Shown in pieces: positions 23,701 to 36,075 of a DNA stretch of 64,000 nucleotides (positions are counted from its first letter, which is position 1; each line of letters starts with the position of its first letter). Origin of the DNA: Rachycentron canadum (lineage: Eukaryota > Chordata > Actinopteri > Carangiformes > Rachycentridae); the NCBI GenBank assembly GCA_038496675.1, contig CM076669.1, positions 12,830,767-12,894,766 on the forward strand, given 5' to 3'. Both the position numbers and the translations under genes were made by a program. The notes under the pieces are model-generated. The model was not told the origin of the DNA and did no database searches. It saw only the letters and a list, made by a program, of their open reading frames with translations.

Positions 23701-25665
23701 CAGATCATGGTCCTGTGGAAACTGGCTCTCCTCCGCAGACGCATCCTCATCTTCTCCCCTCCTCCTGTGGGTGTGGTCTGCTACAGGGGTGAGAAACGTG
23801 GATTTATTCACACGGGTTTGAACAGAAGTTGTCACATGCCCAACCATTTAGTGTGAGGGTGGAACCAAATGACAGTTAGTTTATCTTAGCCTAAAGACTG
23901 GAAACTGGTGGAAACAGCTAGTCTGGTTCTGTCTAAAGGAAAAAAAATAAATAAAATAGTGATGATAATAATAATAATAATTATCTGATGATCAACTAGG
24001 AGTTACTCTTTCCCCTAATTTGTATAATCTGGGCAAAACCGACTGTTTGTTGGTGTTCATCTTTAACGTTCATGCTAGGCTAAGATAATAGTCTCATGGC
24101 TGCAGTCTCATTTTGGACAGTCAATCACTGTGAAAGTGGTAACGATTTACTGCTTCAAAATATCCCTTTTATTTAAAACAACAACTGTAACAACAGTTTA
24201 CACAATCCATTCAGAAAATGGTGTCTTTTACAAAGGCATTGTTTGGGGATTACACATCAGCACACATGCAGGTCCTTTTCAGCTGTATCAGTACTGGTCG
24301 GCCCACACGTCGTGCACGCACTTACACCCTGCGATCCTCTCTTTCTCTCCCACACTCGTGCATAATTTTTCTAATTTTGCCCTCCACCCCCTCTCAGTAT
24401 ACTGCTGCTGTTGCCTGGCAAACATCTCCATCCCTGGGGTCAGTCTGGCTGTGCCTGAGTTCCGCCCTTTCTTCTATGTTAATGTGGCTGATATCAGTGC
24501 CCTGGAGAACGAGCTCTCCTACGTAGCATGTAAGTGGACCCTAGGAACTTGATGAACCTTTATGAAAAGACCCACTGAAATATGACTCAGGGTAGTTGCT
24601 TAAATACACATCTTTCACTAGAATCTCCAGTATCCTGAAACTTTAGAGCTGTTGTGTGTGTGTGTGTTAAGGTACTACAGAGAAGATCTTCGAGGAGAAG
24701 AAGGATCTCTATGATGTGTATGTAGACAATCAGAATGTAAAAACTTACAGAGACGGCCTGAAGCCTCTGCTCCGCCTCAGTACAGCAGACCGGGAGAAAT
24801 ATCGCAAACTCACAGAGCAGAGGTAGGTCTAACAGGACTACTGCTTCAGGTTCACACTAATTAACCCAAAGAAATTAGGATAAGGCTATTCGTATTCAAT
24901 ATTTTTCTATTTGTGAGCAAATTTAATAAAAATACTAAAACTTTCTATGAATTTAGTCAATTGAAATACATTTGAGATTTATATCTTCTTGTCCTCTGTG
25001 GGATAAAGCTCTATTGTTGACCAAAAACTAATTATCAATGAGCCACACTGTAGCGTGTGTGTGTGTGTGTGTCTGTGTGTAGGCAGATGTTGCTGTACTC
25101 CCAGGAGGAGAATGGAGACTGTGTGTCCAGTGAAGAGGATCTCTTTATTCTGTAAGTTCATCATCAATCATCTAACAAGCCAGTGGAGCAGTAACTATTG
25201 ATAAACCATTTGAGATAAGTTGCTCTTTTTTATAACAAGTTGTCACAGTGATTTAAAATTAAATCCACAAAATCCCAGAAAGTCTTGTCAGTTATTACAT
25301 CTCCCAGTGCAGATTTGTACTGATTTCCTGTGCTTTATTCATGTTATTGCTCCTACTGTTCATCCTAGAGACATGTTATGCAGCAATAAAAGGATTTTGA
25401 ACAAGGAAAAAAAAAAAATGAATCCAACAGTAACTTACTCACCAGTTTTCTTACTTTTAACTTTCCCAGGTTTTTCCTGGAGCAGAACAACCGCATTTTC
25501 CAGACCCTGAGCGAGGTGGCGGGAAGCCCTGATCCCACTTTGACCCAGGAGAGTGTGAGAGCCATGGGCCTGGACCCCCATGGAGACAGGCTCTTCCTGC
25601 TCCACCTGCTGGAGATATACGGCTACGACACCCTGCTGGTGTCAGAGCAGCTTTGCTGCAGCTGA
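17855..25665 (+). CDS. dennd11: DENND11 (LCHN), DENN domain-containing protein 11 (complete, 499 aa)
   Basis: DENN-family protein. Relatives are Rab exchange factors, but the activity of this member is inferred. Nine exons: 17855-18251, 20166-20265, 20468-20626, 23375-23531, 23650-23788, 24398-24529, 24672-24822, 25083-25151, 25470-25665. They sum to 1500 nt, 499 codons plus TGA, against about 455 aa in human. The start is supported by MVERSDRAPLLDWEE, which resembles the human N-terminus. Residues about 15-110 are a Pro/Ser/Gly-rich, probably disordered linker. Conserved blocks then follow: VVTFNTRSGNMLEWCLP, RMKSVGILSPSYTLLYRYM, ITHPAGCMSQFI, RILIFSPPPVGVVCYRVY, FFYVNVADI, TTEKIFEEKKDLYDVYVDNQ and LFFLEQNNRIFQTL. 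It ends in a cysteine pair (CCS), as in the human protein (CCP). Intron 1 contains a sequence gap. Intron 3 (20627-23374) contains a long (ATCT)n array but no gene. Confidence 0.95.
19224..19311. other. assembly gap (88 N) beside a G homopolymer
   Basis: Eighty-eight unknown bases in dennd11 intron 1. A T-run then GGGGG precedes the gap, and 20 consecutive G (19312-19331) followed by a (TG)n tract come after it. The true gap length is unknown. It does not interrupt coding sequence. Confidence 0.99.
20661..20777. repeat. (ATCT)n tetranucleotide microsatellite
   Basis: About 117 bases of near-perfect ATCT units, with a few ATCTGTCT variants at the 3' end, in dennd11 intron 3. Read as protein it gives a false LSIY repeat. 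Confidence 0.97.
23875..24120. repeat. degenerate teleost dispersed repeat with inverted ends
   Basis: In dennd11 intron 5. The left part has the fish-repeat phrase resembling TTAGCCTAAAGACTGG...GGAAACAGCTAG...GGTTCTGTCTAAAGG. The right part (about 24060-24110) carries an inverted version of the TTAGCCTA end. A related fragment lies near 46155-46310. The family name is not known to me; a MITE-like element is a guess. Confidence 0.45.
25052..25080. repeat. (GT)n microsatellite beside a dennd11 acceptor
   Basis: GT-rich run ending at the AG (25081-25082) that precedes the 69-nt exon 8 of dennd11. It replaces a normal polypyrimidine tract. Confidence 0.85.
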
Positions 25666-28160
25666 GAGACAACTGATGGTTAGCTCTTGTTTTTCATCAC
25701 TGCTGGTTTTAAAAGGAAGGTGATTTGCCTAGAGCCAACTCTATGTGCTGCAGTACTGGCTTCTTGGAGTCTTAAGGATGGTCCAAGCCTCAACAAGTTA
25801 TGGTATAACTTTTATGTTGTACATTTCCCTGTCCTTTTGTTCACCGTGGTCCTGCTCCCTGAAGACAACAGTCCTGAGTCAACATGGTCACTTTTGCTTG
25901 ATGCAGCCTCATGGAGTTAAACTCACCGTTGAAATGAATTTCCCACTCCCCAGCAGGAATAGTTCTTCACGAGGAATGTACAGTTCGGTACATGAAGTTG
26001 AACTGATGGATTAGAACAAGAGAGCAGAAGAGTGGTTTGGAGATTTTCAGTGGACAAAACATGTACCGGTGATAAATCTACAAAGGTGAAAGAGAGGTAT
26101 CCTTCCTGTAAATAATGCACACTCTCTTTGTGTACAATGTGTCAGTGTATGTGTGATATGGGGTCTGACTGTTTGCCAATGTTAATATTGTTGTATTAAG
26201 TGCTGGATCGAAACATCCTATTTTAAGCCTCTACATCCGAATCAGGGCCTCTTTTCTTGAAATGTCATTAATGCAGATCAAACCACCTTTGTCTTCAAGA
26301 GCCATGTCTGTAACCACTGCTGTTCAAGTGGAAAATTACCATTTGATGGATTTGGCCTATGCAGTATTTTCATTTAATGTTTTTCCCCCTGTGCTGAAAC
26401 CAAATCAGATTTTCTAATGATGTCCAACGGGTGAAGGCACGTTGAAATGGCCTGTATGCACACTGATCGTAAACTGGGACTACATTTTGGAATTAGCTAG
26501 GTGTTTCATGCTTTTCTCTGAAGTCCAGTTGTGTTTTCAGCTCAACTATCTGCAGAACACATCTGAGACAATTCAATACCTTTTAAGCTGTGCATATTTT
26601 AGACGCACACCCAGCAGCATTTAAGATATTTTTAGCTCCTTCAACAGTAAAACCTGAGGTCATATTAATGTTGTGTCATTGATATAGGGGGCAACAGACA
26701 AGTAACAAAAGAAATGAGAGATCACAAGTCTTTGTTGGATTATGAAATAAGAAACACAAAGCGGCTATAAACAATATATTTTTATAACAGTATATCAAAT
26801 GATAATGTGAAAGGGGTTACCTGTCTACCTACAGAGGATTATAACCTGGAATGACTCTACAGAACTTTATAGCGATTTTCAGCTCAATGTTTAGCTTGAC
26901 CTGAAACTACAGTTTTTGTTAACTCTCACTGTTCTCAGACTTGTTTTAGCAACAGCCATTTATGCTGTATACGTTTATACAAGTTTTAGATTCCACTGTC
27001 CGCTTCCTACTAAACATCAGACAGACACTCTTACTGACTAGCTGGAAAATAAAGTGAAACATTTACCAGCTCGAAGGCCAGCTCTTAAATGTTAATGTTA
27101 TCTTCACAGCCTGGTTTCATCAATTCAAAAGGTACATTATTGTTTTGGGCCACAACACCCGTAAAATGACAATTACTTTTCTTTTTAAAGACGTAAACAT
27201 GCTGTTCCTTTCCATTTTGTGTAGGGTCTTTTTTTTTGGTCCTCACACACTATTGAGAAAAATTGCTGGGTTTTTACTGCAAGCTGTTCAACATTTTTCA
27301 GCTAGCTGCTAACTTTGTATGTCTGCTGTTTAATGCTAGATAAGTAGCACACTTTCTGTAAACAGTCAGTTTATTGTAACTTTATAATTGTAACTTCTAA
27401 AAACACTAGATGCTGGGACCATGGTTGATGAGAGCAATGAGAATGAACTGTATAATAAATGTAGAACAAAACCACAACAAGCTAAAAAGCTGCATAGAGC
27501 AACAGAGATTAGCGATAACGCTCCGGAAGTTTGTCTAAAAAGATCAACTCTGTTCACATTTCATGTTGTTTGGGGGAAATTCCTTTAAACTAACCATCAT
27601 TTCATCGTTGAAATATGAGAATTTATATGCTGCATAGAAAAATATTGAAGTAATTGCTTTTTGTTTTCCTCTCTGACAGAAACATGCCACACAGTAAGAG
27701 CACCTGGTGCTTTGGTCTTGGTAAATGCTGAGCACATGACACAAATAAGATGGAGTACATCCCAAGTCATTATTTGTTTCACAGCAGTCTCTTATCCATT
27801 TCATTTTTTATTTATTCTTTTTTAATTTAGTGTGTTTGTGTTGTTTAGCTGTAAATGTTTGAGTGTAAATATTCAATTGCTGTAATTATCTGCAGAAATG
27901 GGATCAGTTGAATGTGTTTTATAAGACAATAATGATCCCACTGAGCCTCTGTGTATCACTGATATCCTCATGCAATCATGGTCAAATGTAAAACAACTTC
28001 TGAGCACATTTCCATTCCACATCACGACACCTTAGACAAGTTGTACAGAGCAAACATCCTTGTAGTTGAAGGTATAGTCCAACTCATGTTAAAACACTTT
28101 AACTTTATTTATTTTACTGTAAAACATTTCACAAATAAAGTGCACAGCCACTTGTAAAGA
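25666..28160 (+). other. dennd11: probable dennd11 3' UTR
   Basis: About 2.5 kb of non-coding AT-rich sequence between the dennd11 stop and AATAAA at 28134-28139. An earlier AATAAA at 27048-27053 could give a 1.4-kb 3' UTR instead. The open frames within it look random. Confidence 0.45.
28104..28139. terminator. interleaved poly(A) signals of dennd11 (+) and the fgd4-type gene (-)
   Basis: On the + strand AATAAA is at 28134-28139. On the - strand two overlapping AATAAA copies are read from TTTATT at 28104-28109 and 28108-28113. The fgd4 stop codon is only about 165 bases away at 28276, so its 3' UTR is very short, and the two mature RNAs would overlap by a few tens of bases. Confidence 0.55.
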
Positions 28161-28275
28161 AAACTGTCAGTCTGTCTCACTTCATTTAAAATACGATGTT
28201 CAAAGCTATTGTCTTTAACATCAATGTCTCAACACTAGTGTACCTGCTTGTACGTGACTACCTGTACACGAACAT

Positions 28276-31200
28276 TCAGGATTCTTTGTTGCCGTTCATA
28301 ATAAATTCCTCACCACTGGAGACACTTGCATCACTGATGTTACCATTATTGCCACATCCAGAGCCACTCATGTCAGAGTCAGTCAGTGTGCACGCTGGCA
28401 TCCTGCCTGTCACAGCAACTTTCAGAACAGTCAGCCAGCGTTGTTTCAGGTCCAGGCCCTCGCAGGAGAAAGTGTGGGTGGTTTTAGACTGACCTAAACG
28501 GAAACAGGGCTGACCCTGCAGCTCCTGAGGGGAATCCTCCACAGTGCAGCCCATCAGAGGTATACTCAACAGATGCTTCACATCCTGGAGATAAAGGGAG
28601 TAAATGAAAGGGAGAGAAGCATTGAAGCAGTGCCAGGCAAGATTTTATATGGAAAAGTTTTTTTTTTTTTTTTTGGTTTATAAGGAGACAGAAAACAGAA
28701 AAATGTCTTATTGTTATTTGACGACAAGCGTTGGTGTCACTTTTTCCATGATACCGCTGCCTCATCCTTGAATGACCAAGCACACCAGTCAGTTAGTGAA
28801 ATATTAATAAATAGTAATATAGTATGAATAAATGAGGAAAAAACACCATGAATATAGATACTTGCAAGACTTAAGGTATCTGTGAATAGCTTGTATGTAT
28901 GAAAATAAAACAACTCGTATACTTTGACCCTCACAGTCACCAAATCTCAACTGAGCTGATGAACTATGAGAGAGTTGTGTTTGACAAATTTGCCTCCAGG
29001 GAAACTTTATCAAGTTTTTTGTTTTTCTCTCCTGAAAAGTGTCTGTATATGTAGTTAGACACTTAGAGGTAATGTTGCACTATACAAAGCCAAAGGGCAC
29101 ATACTGTGGACACCTGATCCAGACTGAAAGCAGCACTTTCTGGTGATGTTTCATCAAAATCACAAGGGCTTGAAAGAGTATTCTGGTTGTCTGGACAGTC
29201 TTAGAGGCAACGTGTCTGGCTCTCTTCTATAGCCCTCAACCTTTTATTTCAGAATCTGGTTTTGCAGTTGATTGCAAAACAACTCCTCACAATTTTAGCA
29301 GAGTTTCCCTTTTTCCACTTGAGTGTAGGATGGCAGCTGCTGACTCTAGAGGAGTGATTGTGGCAATATCCGTTTATGACATCATCATCTAGACACACAC
29401 ACTGTGGCATCATTACACAAAGCTTGAAAATAAAATGCAATGGCTTGTTTACATATACATTTAACCACATGTACCTGTGGCACAGCATAGAGGGAGAGAA
29501 GTGGAGGCTCAGTCCTTGTGATAACAGACCACACTCGTTGCCAGGTTTTGGGGTTGCCACCATACTGCAGGAATCCACTCATTACAATGTTACTAGACAC
29601 TGGAGATGCCTCAGACTTGGAGAAAAACACACAAGAAAAGAAAATGCCAAATATTTATATTTTTGTTATGTTGCATTTTATGAACCTAAAATGGGATTTC
29701 CCAAATGTCCTGCAGAATATTAAATTCCACGATAATTAATGAAGCTTTTAAAAAAAACTGTGCCACTGTGGCATCTGACAGCTTCTTGTGGAGTAAATTA
29801 TGTGCAGTAATTATGAACGTTTGAAAAAAAACAAAAAAAACAAAAACGCATACAAGTTCATAACATGTACATATTAACAGTCTTTATCTAATGTTAAAAT
29901 TTGGATTTCAAATCTAAACCTTTGTCATAAGCGTGAACCTTTAAAGACTCACCTCCAGTATTCTTCTCTTCCTGCCCTCCACCCTCTCCCCTCTCTGACC
30001 AGTCAGGATGGAGTAACAGGTCTTACACACTTTGTTAAGCTTGTTACTGTCATACTCTAGCGCCACTTTGTTGTCTGAACACTTCCAACACACCACCTGG
30101 GGAGCGGAGAAACCACTTCTGAATTGTCCTTTGGTAACAATGAGCTTATATCTGACGTTTCCTTCACAAAGTCATTGGTCACTCACACAGCCGCAGGCCC
30201 GGCAGTGATGTCTTCTTCTTGTGAGTGCGTTAAAAGGCTCCTGGCATTTCATACACACGGTCACTTCGTTGTCCCTGATCCAGCGAGGGGCTCTCTGGCC
30301 AAGTTCCTCTGCCTGTAAAACATATGAACGTTGCAGCTGGGATGTTTTATTGACTTATGCTATTTTCTGAACAGATTTTAGACGCACACAATAAATACTA
30401 TAAATAAATATTGCTAAACTCACTGGTTCCTCTACATTGAGCTCCTTGGAAGCCAATTTGAAGGTTTCATTTTTCTTCTGAAAAACATCAATGGATTCCT
30501 GAATAACCTGTAAAAAGGACAGATAAGACCTGCTTTAGAAAAATCCTTTCCTTATCCATTATATATTAATATTAATGTGCAGTACTAAATAAAACTACTC
30601 TGGTACCTTTATCCACTCATCTCGGTCTTGTTCAGTGCTGAAAAAGAAGAAAAAAGATGACAACAAAACAATTACATTTAAAGTGGAAATCATGAAAATG
30701 CATTAAATGTTGAAATGCTGAAGTTTAACAGTAATTGAAAATGAAAATAAGCCTAACTACAATATACTCAGGTTATGTACCAGTGCCAATGCTGCACCAG
30801 CTTCTAATTTCATTTTTAATAATAGGAAATAGACATTGTAAAAAATTTGTACCAACAACCAGGACCAGGACACATCGTGCACATTTACAAACACACCTGG
30901 CCTGCAGCTCAAGGGTCCTCTCTTTTCCAGAGACCTGAAAGGTATATAGGTGGTCTTCATTGGTGGTCTGCTGCACCTGCATGCCATCCACTCCAATCCT
31001 GCATCGAACAGTAAAACGTTGCCCAACCAGGCTAAACTTCGGTGTGCAGCACAGCAGGAAGTTGTTGAACTGTTGAGTAAATAGCGAAACGAAAATTTAA
31101 GGTTAAGTTGATGAACATTTTAGGGTGCTCTTAGCTAAGGTGCAGTTTAACATAAAAAGTTCCTAACCAGGAATAAGTGTCTCTCCATGGCAGAGGTGTT

Positions 31201-32385
31201 CCTGGCGGCAAGCTTGAGCAGCCGACCTTCCCTGAGAAACTCATTGGTCGGATTGACCACTTCCTCCTCTCCAACCATCTCATAGATCTCCAGCAGTCGC
31301 TTCAGGCTCTCCTACAGAGATGGTAAAAAAAAAAACAAAACAAAACACTGAAACTAATGTACGGACACAATCACAGATTTTTGATCATTATAATTCACAC
31401 AACTTTCAATTCAAAATATGAAGAAAAGAAAAATGTCAGAATAGTTGAAAACCAAGGATCCTTTTAGAGAATATAATACGGTTAATGTCTTGTGAAATCT
31501 TACTTACAGTAAGTGATAAATGACATGGTATGTTTATACTAACGTACATCTTTGTGGATGGCACTGTTTGAGTGGGTGGCTGCCATGGAAATAGTCTGCA
31601 AGGACTCTGGGGGAGGAGACAAAGGAAGCTCAATACAGACATAATGAGCTTCAGGGACAGACAGCCACTTTATCAGAGACACTGGAAGTGTGCATGACTA
31701 AGAGAGAGCACAGTACACTTACTGTGAGCAAGCTCATAGTCTGGGTTGTCCTCAGGAAGTTTCTTTAGATAATCCCTCAGCAACATTTCGTAACGTGGAA
31801 CCCTCTGAACCGGCTCCAACATGTGGTGTTGCAGGGTCAAGCTGCCGCACACTTCCTGACTCTAAAACAGGAAAATGCAAATATTACATTATATTATTAC
31901 AATATATACATTTTATTCCCAGACCTTTGTACTTCCCTACTGCATAGAAACAAGTACTAATGTATAACCTGCTGGGTATGTCTCACCTGTATTTCCTGGA
32001 TAATGCTTCTGAAGGCAGAGGAGCGCTCAGTCCAGGTCCTTACCAGCTCCACAGCCTGGTCAAAGTTCCTGACATACTCAGCATACATCCTCAGGAAGGG
32101 TGCGTGTTGCAGCAGAACACTACCCAGGCCTGGCCTCTCGTGCCTACATTTGGTGGGAGTGGGAAGGTAAAAGGTAAGGGTCTACTCCAACAGACAATGT
32201 TGCATGAATGTTGCCTGGGTTCGTGACACAAACACCCACCAGTGGCTAATGCAGGTTTCCAGGTCGGGGAGCAGGAACTGGCTGTGGAAGGAGTAGATAG
32301 AGGAAATGTTGGAGAAAATATTTCTTATCACCTCAGGAGGAAATGAACCTCGAGCTGCCTCTTCTGTTAGGCGTAAGCAGAACAC
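28276..32385 (-). other. fgd4: fgd4-type exons 5-16: DH, PH1, FYVE and PH2 domains
   Basis: Exons 5' to 3': 32385-32240, 32143-31987, 31855-31723, 31606-31548, 31311-31168, 31069-30897, 30637-30607 (31 nt, 11 codons), 30507-30424, 30312-30187, 30096-29953, 29615-29475, 28584-28276. All are GT-AG and in phase. The FYVE finger spans the exons at 30312-30187 and 30096-29953, which supply its zinc-ligand cysteine pairs. The last exon encodes the end of PH2 and a Ser/Gly/Asn-rich tail ending NGNKES-stop. Confidence 0.86.
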
Positions 32386-35300
32386 CTGTGGTGGGAGTCA
32401 GAGCCAGGGCACGCTCATTAGTTTTACAGATACTCATCTTCTACACAAGAAATGTTCCATCCCTCAAGAACAATAACTATCTGGCACTGCAGGAACAACT
32501 TCAGCTGCAGAACGAAAACACATTTCCACTGAAATAGTCTATTTCAGCTCTATTTAATTTTATTACAGACTTTTTTTTCTTTTAATCAAGAGCTTGTGTT
32601 TTATGTGTTTTCATGGAAGTAGCCACACTGACCTGGTCTAGCAGGTGGAGGCGAGCCACATAGGCCCTCTCTGTCTGCAGGAGTTCGTTGGCTATGTTAT
32701 ACAATTTCTGCTCTGTGTTGTCTTCGTCTTTTGGGTCACTTCCTCCTCTATCCTTCCTACTGTCCTCACTTTGTTCTCCTGCAGAGTCCTCATGAATCCT
32801 CCCATCCTCTGTAGCAGCTTCATTCCACTGACAGGAAAACTTGGAGCTGTAGCCTGTGGCTATTTTGCTTTGTTCCACTTTCGCATTTATTCCATTACCA
32901 TTTATTTCTGGCCATTCTTGAACTTGCACAATGCCATTTTGTTCTGGTGAATGCATGGTATGATTGAGTCTATGGTTAGCTGGTGCTTTGATGGTGATAG
33001 AAGGTCCATTGCAGTAAGGTGATTGCAGCGGTTTCAGTGGAGAGCGTTCAACTTTTTCAGTGGGAATCCTGCAGAAATAAAGTGTATTCATGACTGGAAT
33101 TTGAAGATACATCCATAATAATTGGATTCTGCATGCTTCGTGAAGATATTTAGGCATATTAGGTACAGAAACAGATCAAATTAAAAGTCCCACCTGCTCT
33201 CATCCAAGAAAACAATCAAGTCAGGCACACTCAAAGATTTCCCTGTCTTCATCTCTCGTCCTTCCATCTTTCCACTTGGGATTCTGTGCAGTCCAAGCCA
33301 GGACTTCGAGTTCTTGGCAGGGCTGTAGCTCCCCTGTCTCCCCAGAACAGGACTGGGGGTCCTCAGTTTTCCTGCGAGAGGGCTATGGTTTCTTGGGGAC
33401 AACTTAGCAGGGCTGTGCCCTCCTTCCCTTAAAGGGCTACAGTTGTAAAAGCTTCTTTTGCCTGGACTTGGAGATCCTAAAATTGGGCTGCTTGCAAGAT
33501 TTGGAATCCCCTGAACAAGTCTGGCAGGGCTGATGCGTGCTCCAGATACTCCATTCAAAAAAAAGCTCCCCCCTCCTCTCAAAGGACTAGGGGAGCAATT
33601 CTGTGCTGGGCTGACACAGGAAACAGAAAGTCCACAATTTCTGTTCGGACTCTTGGCTTTCTCTGTGCCACTGACTTGGGGCGGTAGTTTTCCTGTAGTG
33701 GGACTGTTGGCTTGATCTTGTCCTGGCCTCATGGGGCTCTGGAGGTAAGCTGGTTTAGGAGGCACTATAGGGAGATAAACAGTTTGGTTGGCCAATTTGT
33801 GATTACAATAAAAATGCATGTATGCTTTTGACCAAACTACACAGAGAAGACGAGCTGTAATAGGAATAAGATGGGATTAATTACACTTCTGAATTAACAT
33901 AGGTAGCTCAGGTGGTTTACATTGGCTTCTGGATATCAGCCTACCCTGTGGTTTGGAGGGAGATCTTTTAGCTGGGCTTGTGTCGTTGTCTTCCTTGGAC
34001 TTTGGTTCTGATCTGCAGACCCTGTCACAAGCATGGCCACAACTGTACGAGCCACACACTCCACTGCTCACTGTTAAAAGAAATTTTCTGTTACTATTCA
34101 ACCACATATAGGTTTTCCCCCCCAAACTGCATGGCAACATATAGATCTTTCACCCTTTACTGAGGCCTTATCACAGTGGTTATACTGAAACAAATATACA
34201 TTGAGGGTCCAAAGTTTTTTCAGCTTTTAATGAAATGTAATCAATTTAAGTTCAGTCAATCAGCTTAAAGGGTGCAAAGGTAAGTGATATAGCAAGGCAA
34301 ACTACAAGTGCAACACATTAATGGGAACCAGCTTTCTGAACAATGTTTCATTTCCAGTGTAGAAAGGCCACAAGTGTGTTCAGCTGATGAAATATATCTC
34401 AAATATCACAATAATCTCAAATATAGGATTCAAGATTCCTATTAAAGATCTATTTTTTTTTTCATTTTTATTATTATCCATTCTATTCTTTAATTTCACA
34501 AACACAGAAACATTGCACTATGTGACTTTCTAAAGCGTAATTGCTAGTGTATTTGGTTGCGCCGTTACAAGTGGAAAAATGCCATGCAAACACATTTTTA
34601 CATTTTTCCAACATTTGGGATCTTAACAAAAATATTTTTTGAATCTAACCTATTTTGAGGTCTTGTTCCTACAAAGCCCTCAACTAACAGAACCAAATTC
34701 AATCACAATGTTTTAGTGTCATTAAACTCTTGGTAACTTCTGCATCGCGACATCTTGCATGTTACCATCACAACATCTAAACATTTCGCCTTTACCCTTT
34801 TGCATTAAAGGACAGCATGACACAAAACATTTAAACTCTCCATGCCCTCTTCATGCATACACACAAGTTCACACACCAACTTAAATTTATTGAACTTTGT
34901 AATTGAGGATTCTTTTTTTTTTTTTTTTTTTTAAATCGTTTCATTTTTATCAGGTCATTCTTGGTTTGCAGAGATTTTGTATTTGACTAAATACTGAAAC
35001 ATCACATTATTATTCTTGTTCTATTACTTTTATAATCTGTGTACTGAGATCCTCATGTCACAACAACTTACAACTTTCAAATTACAATAATGTTTAAAAT
35101 TATTTAACTGCTTGCTTGCTTACCTGTGGTTTATTTCCAGAATTAGGTATTATCCTTTACTTAAAGTAAAGCTTCCCAGTTCACTCCTGGCTTTGCTGAA
35201 GTGTGACAAATGTGTTGGTCATGTGGAGAGGGCTAAAGCCTACTTTCTCAACAGAGTAGTACTTCCACTTTCTCACTTCTGTTTTTTCTTTATACACAGT

Positions 35301-36034
35301 CTTAGTTATGTCAGTATCTGAGAAACAACATTCAGGACTTTAAATATGATTTGCTATTAAGCTTTTATCATTTAAATTATATAAATATGAAATATGCTAA
35401 ACCAATTCTTATTCATTTTATTTTTCCACTAAATAGAAGTTAATGTTGTGAGAAATAGTCATATAGCCCCCACAAAAAATGTTGTTTTTGCCCTTTAATT
35501 TTTAGACAGATTAAACAAACTAAATACAGATGTCAAACAGACAGACATGAAATTGAGTTTCTCATCTGACTCTTGGCAAGAAATTAAATAAGACCATTTC
35601 ATTTTCACTGTCCTTTAAGGTTTTAACATTTTTTTGACTGGTTGTAAAGGAATCAATGTACATTTTAAAATGTATTCATCAAGTTTTTTTTTGTCCTTTT
35701 GTTTCTGCCAACACATTTGTTGCAATAAAACTCCATATCCAGCCCAGGAATAATTTGCACCACATAGGTTGATGGTTGATAGTGATGGATGAGAACTGTT
35801 GAGTCCTGCATCTAGCAGTACCATTGGAGCAGGCATCCTTCTCAAATCTCAACAGATAGTTCTGCCTCAGTGTGGGAACAGAAAGGCTTTGTGTGCGACT
35901 GTGTGAGGGATTGACAAATGCCGGTCTCAAAACACATAGGCAAAGTCCAGGCTGAATCAGGGGGAAGAGATTTCACTGCAGTAATCCAACAAGCTTAGAG
36001 GCTAACAGGTGCCAACTGTGTGCACCAAAATTCT

Positions 36035-36075
<41 letters not shown>

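Noticed and set aside
32645..32950. 101-aa hydrophobic frame on the + strand
   Set aside because: Antisense to exon 4 of the fgd4-type gene.
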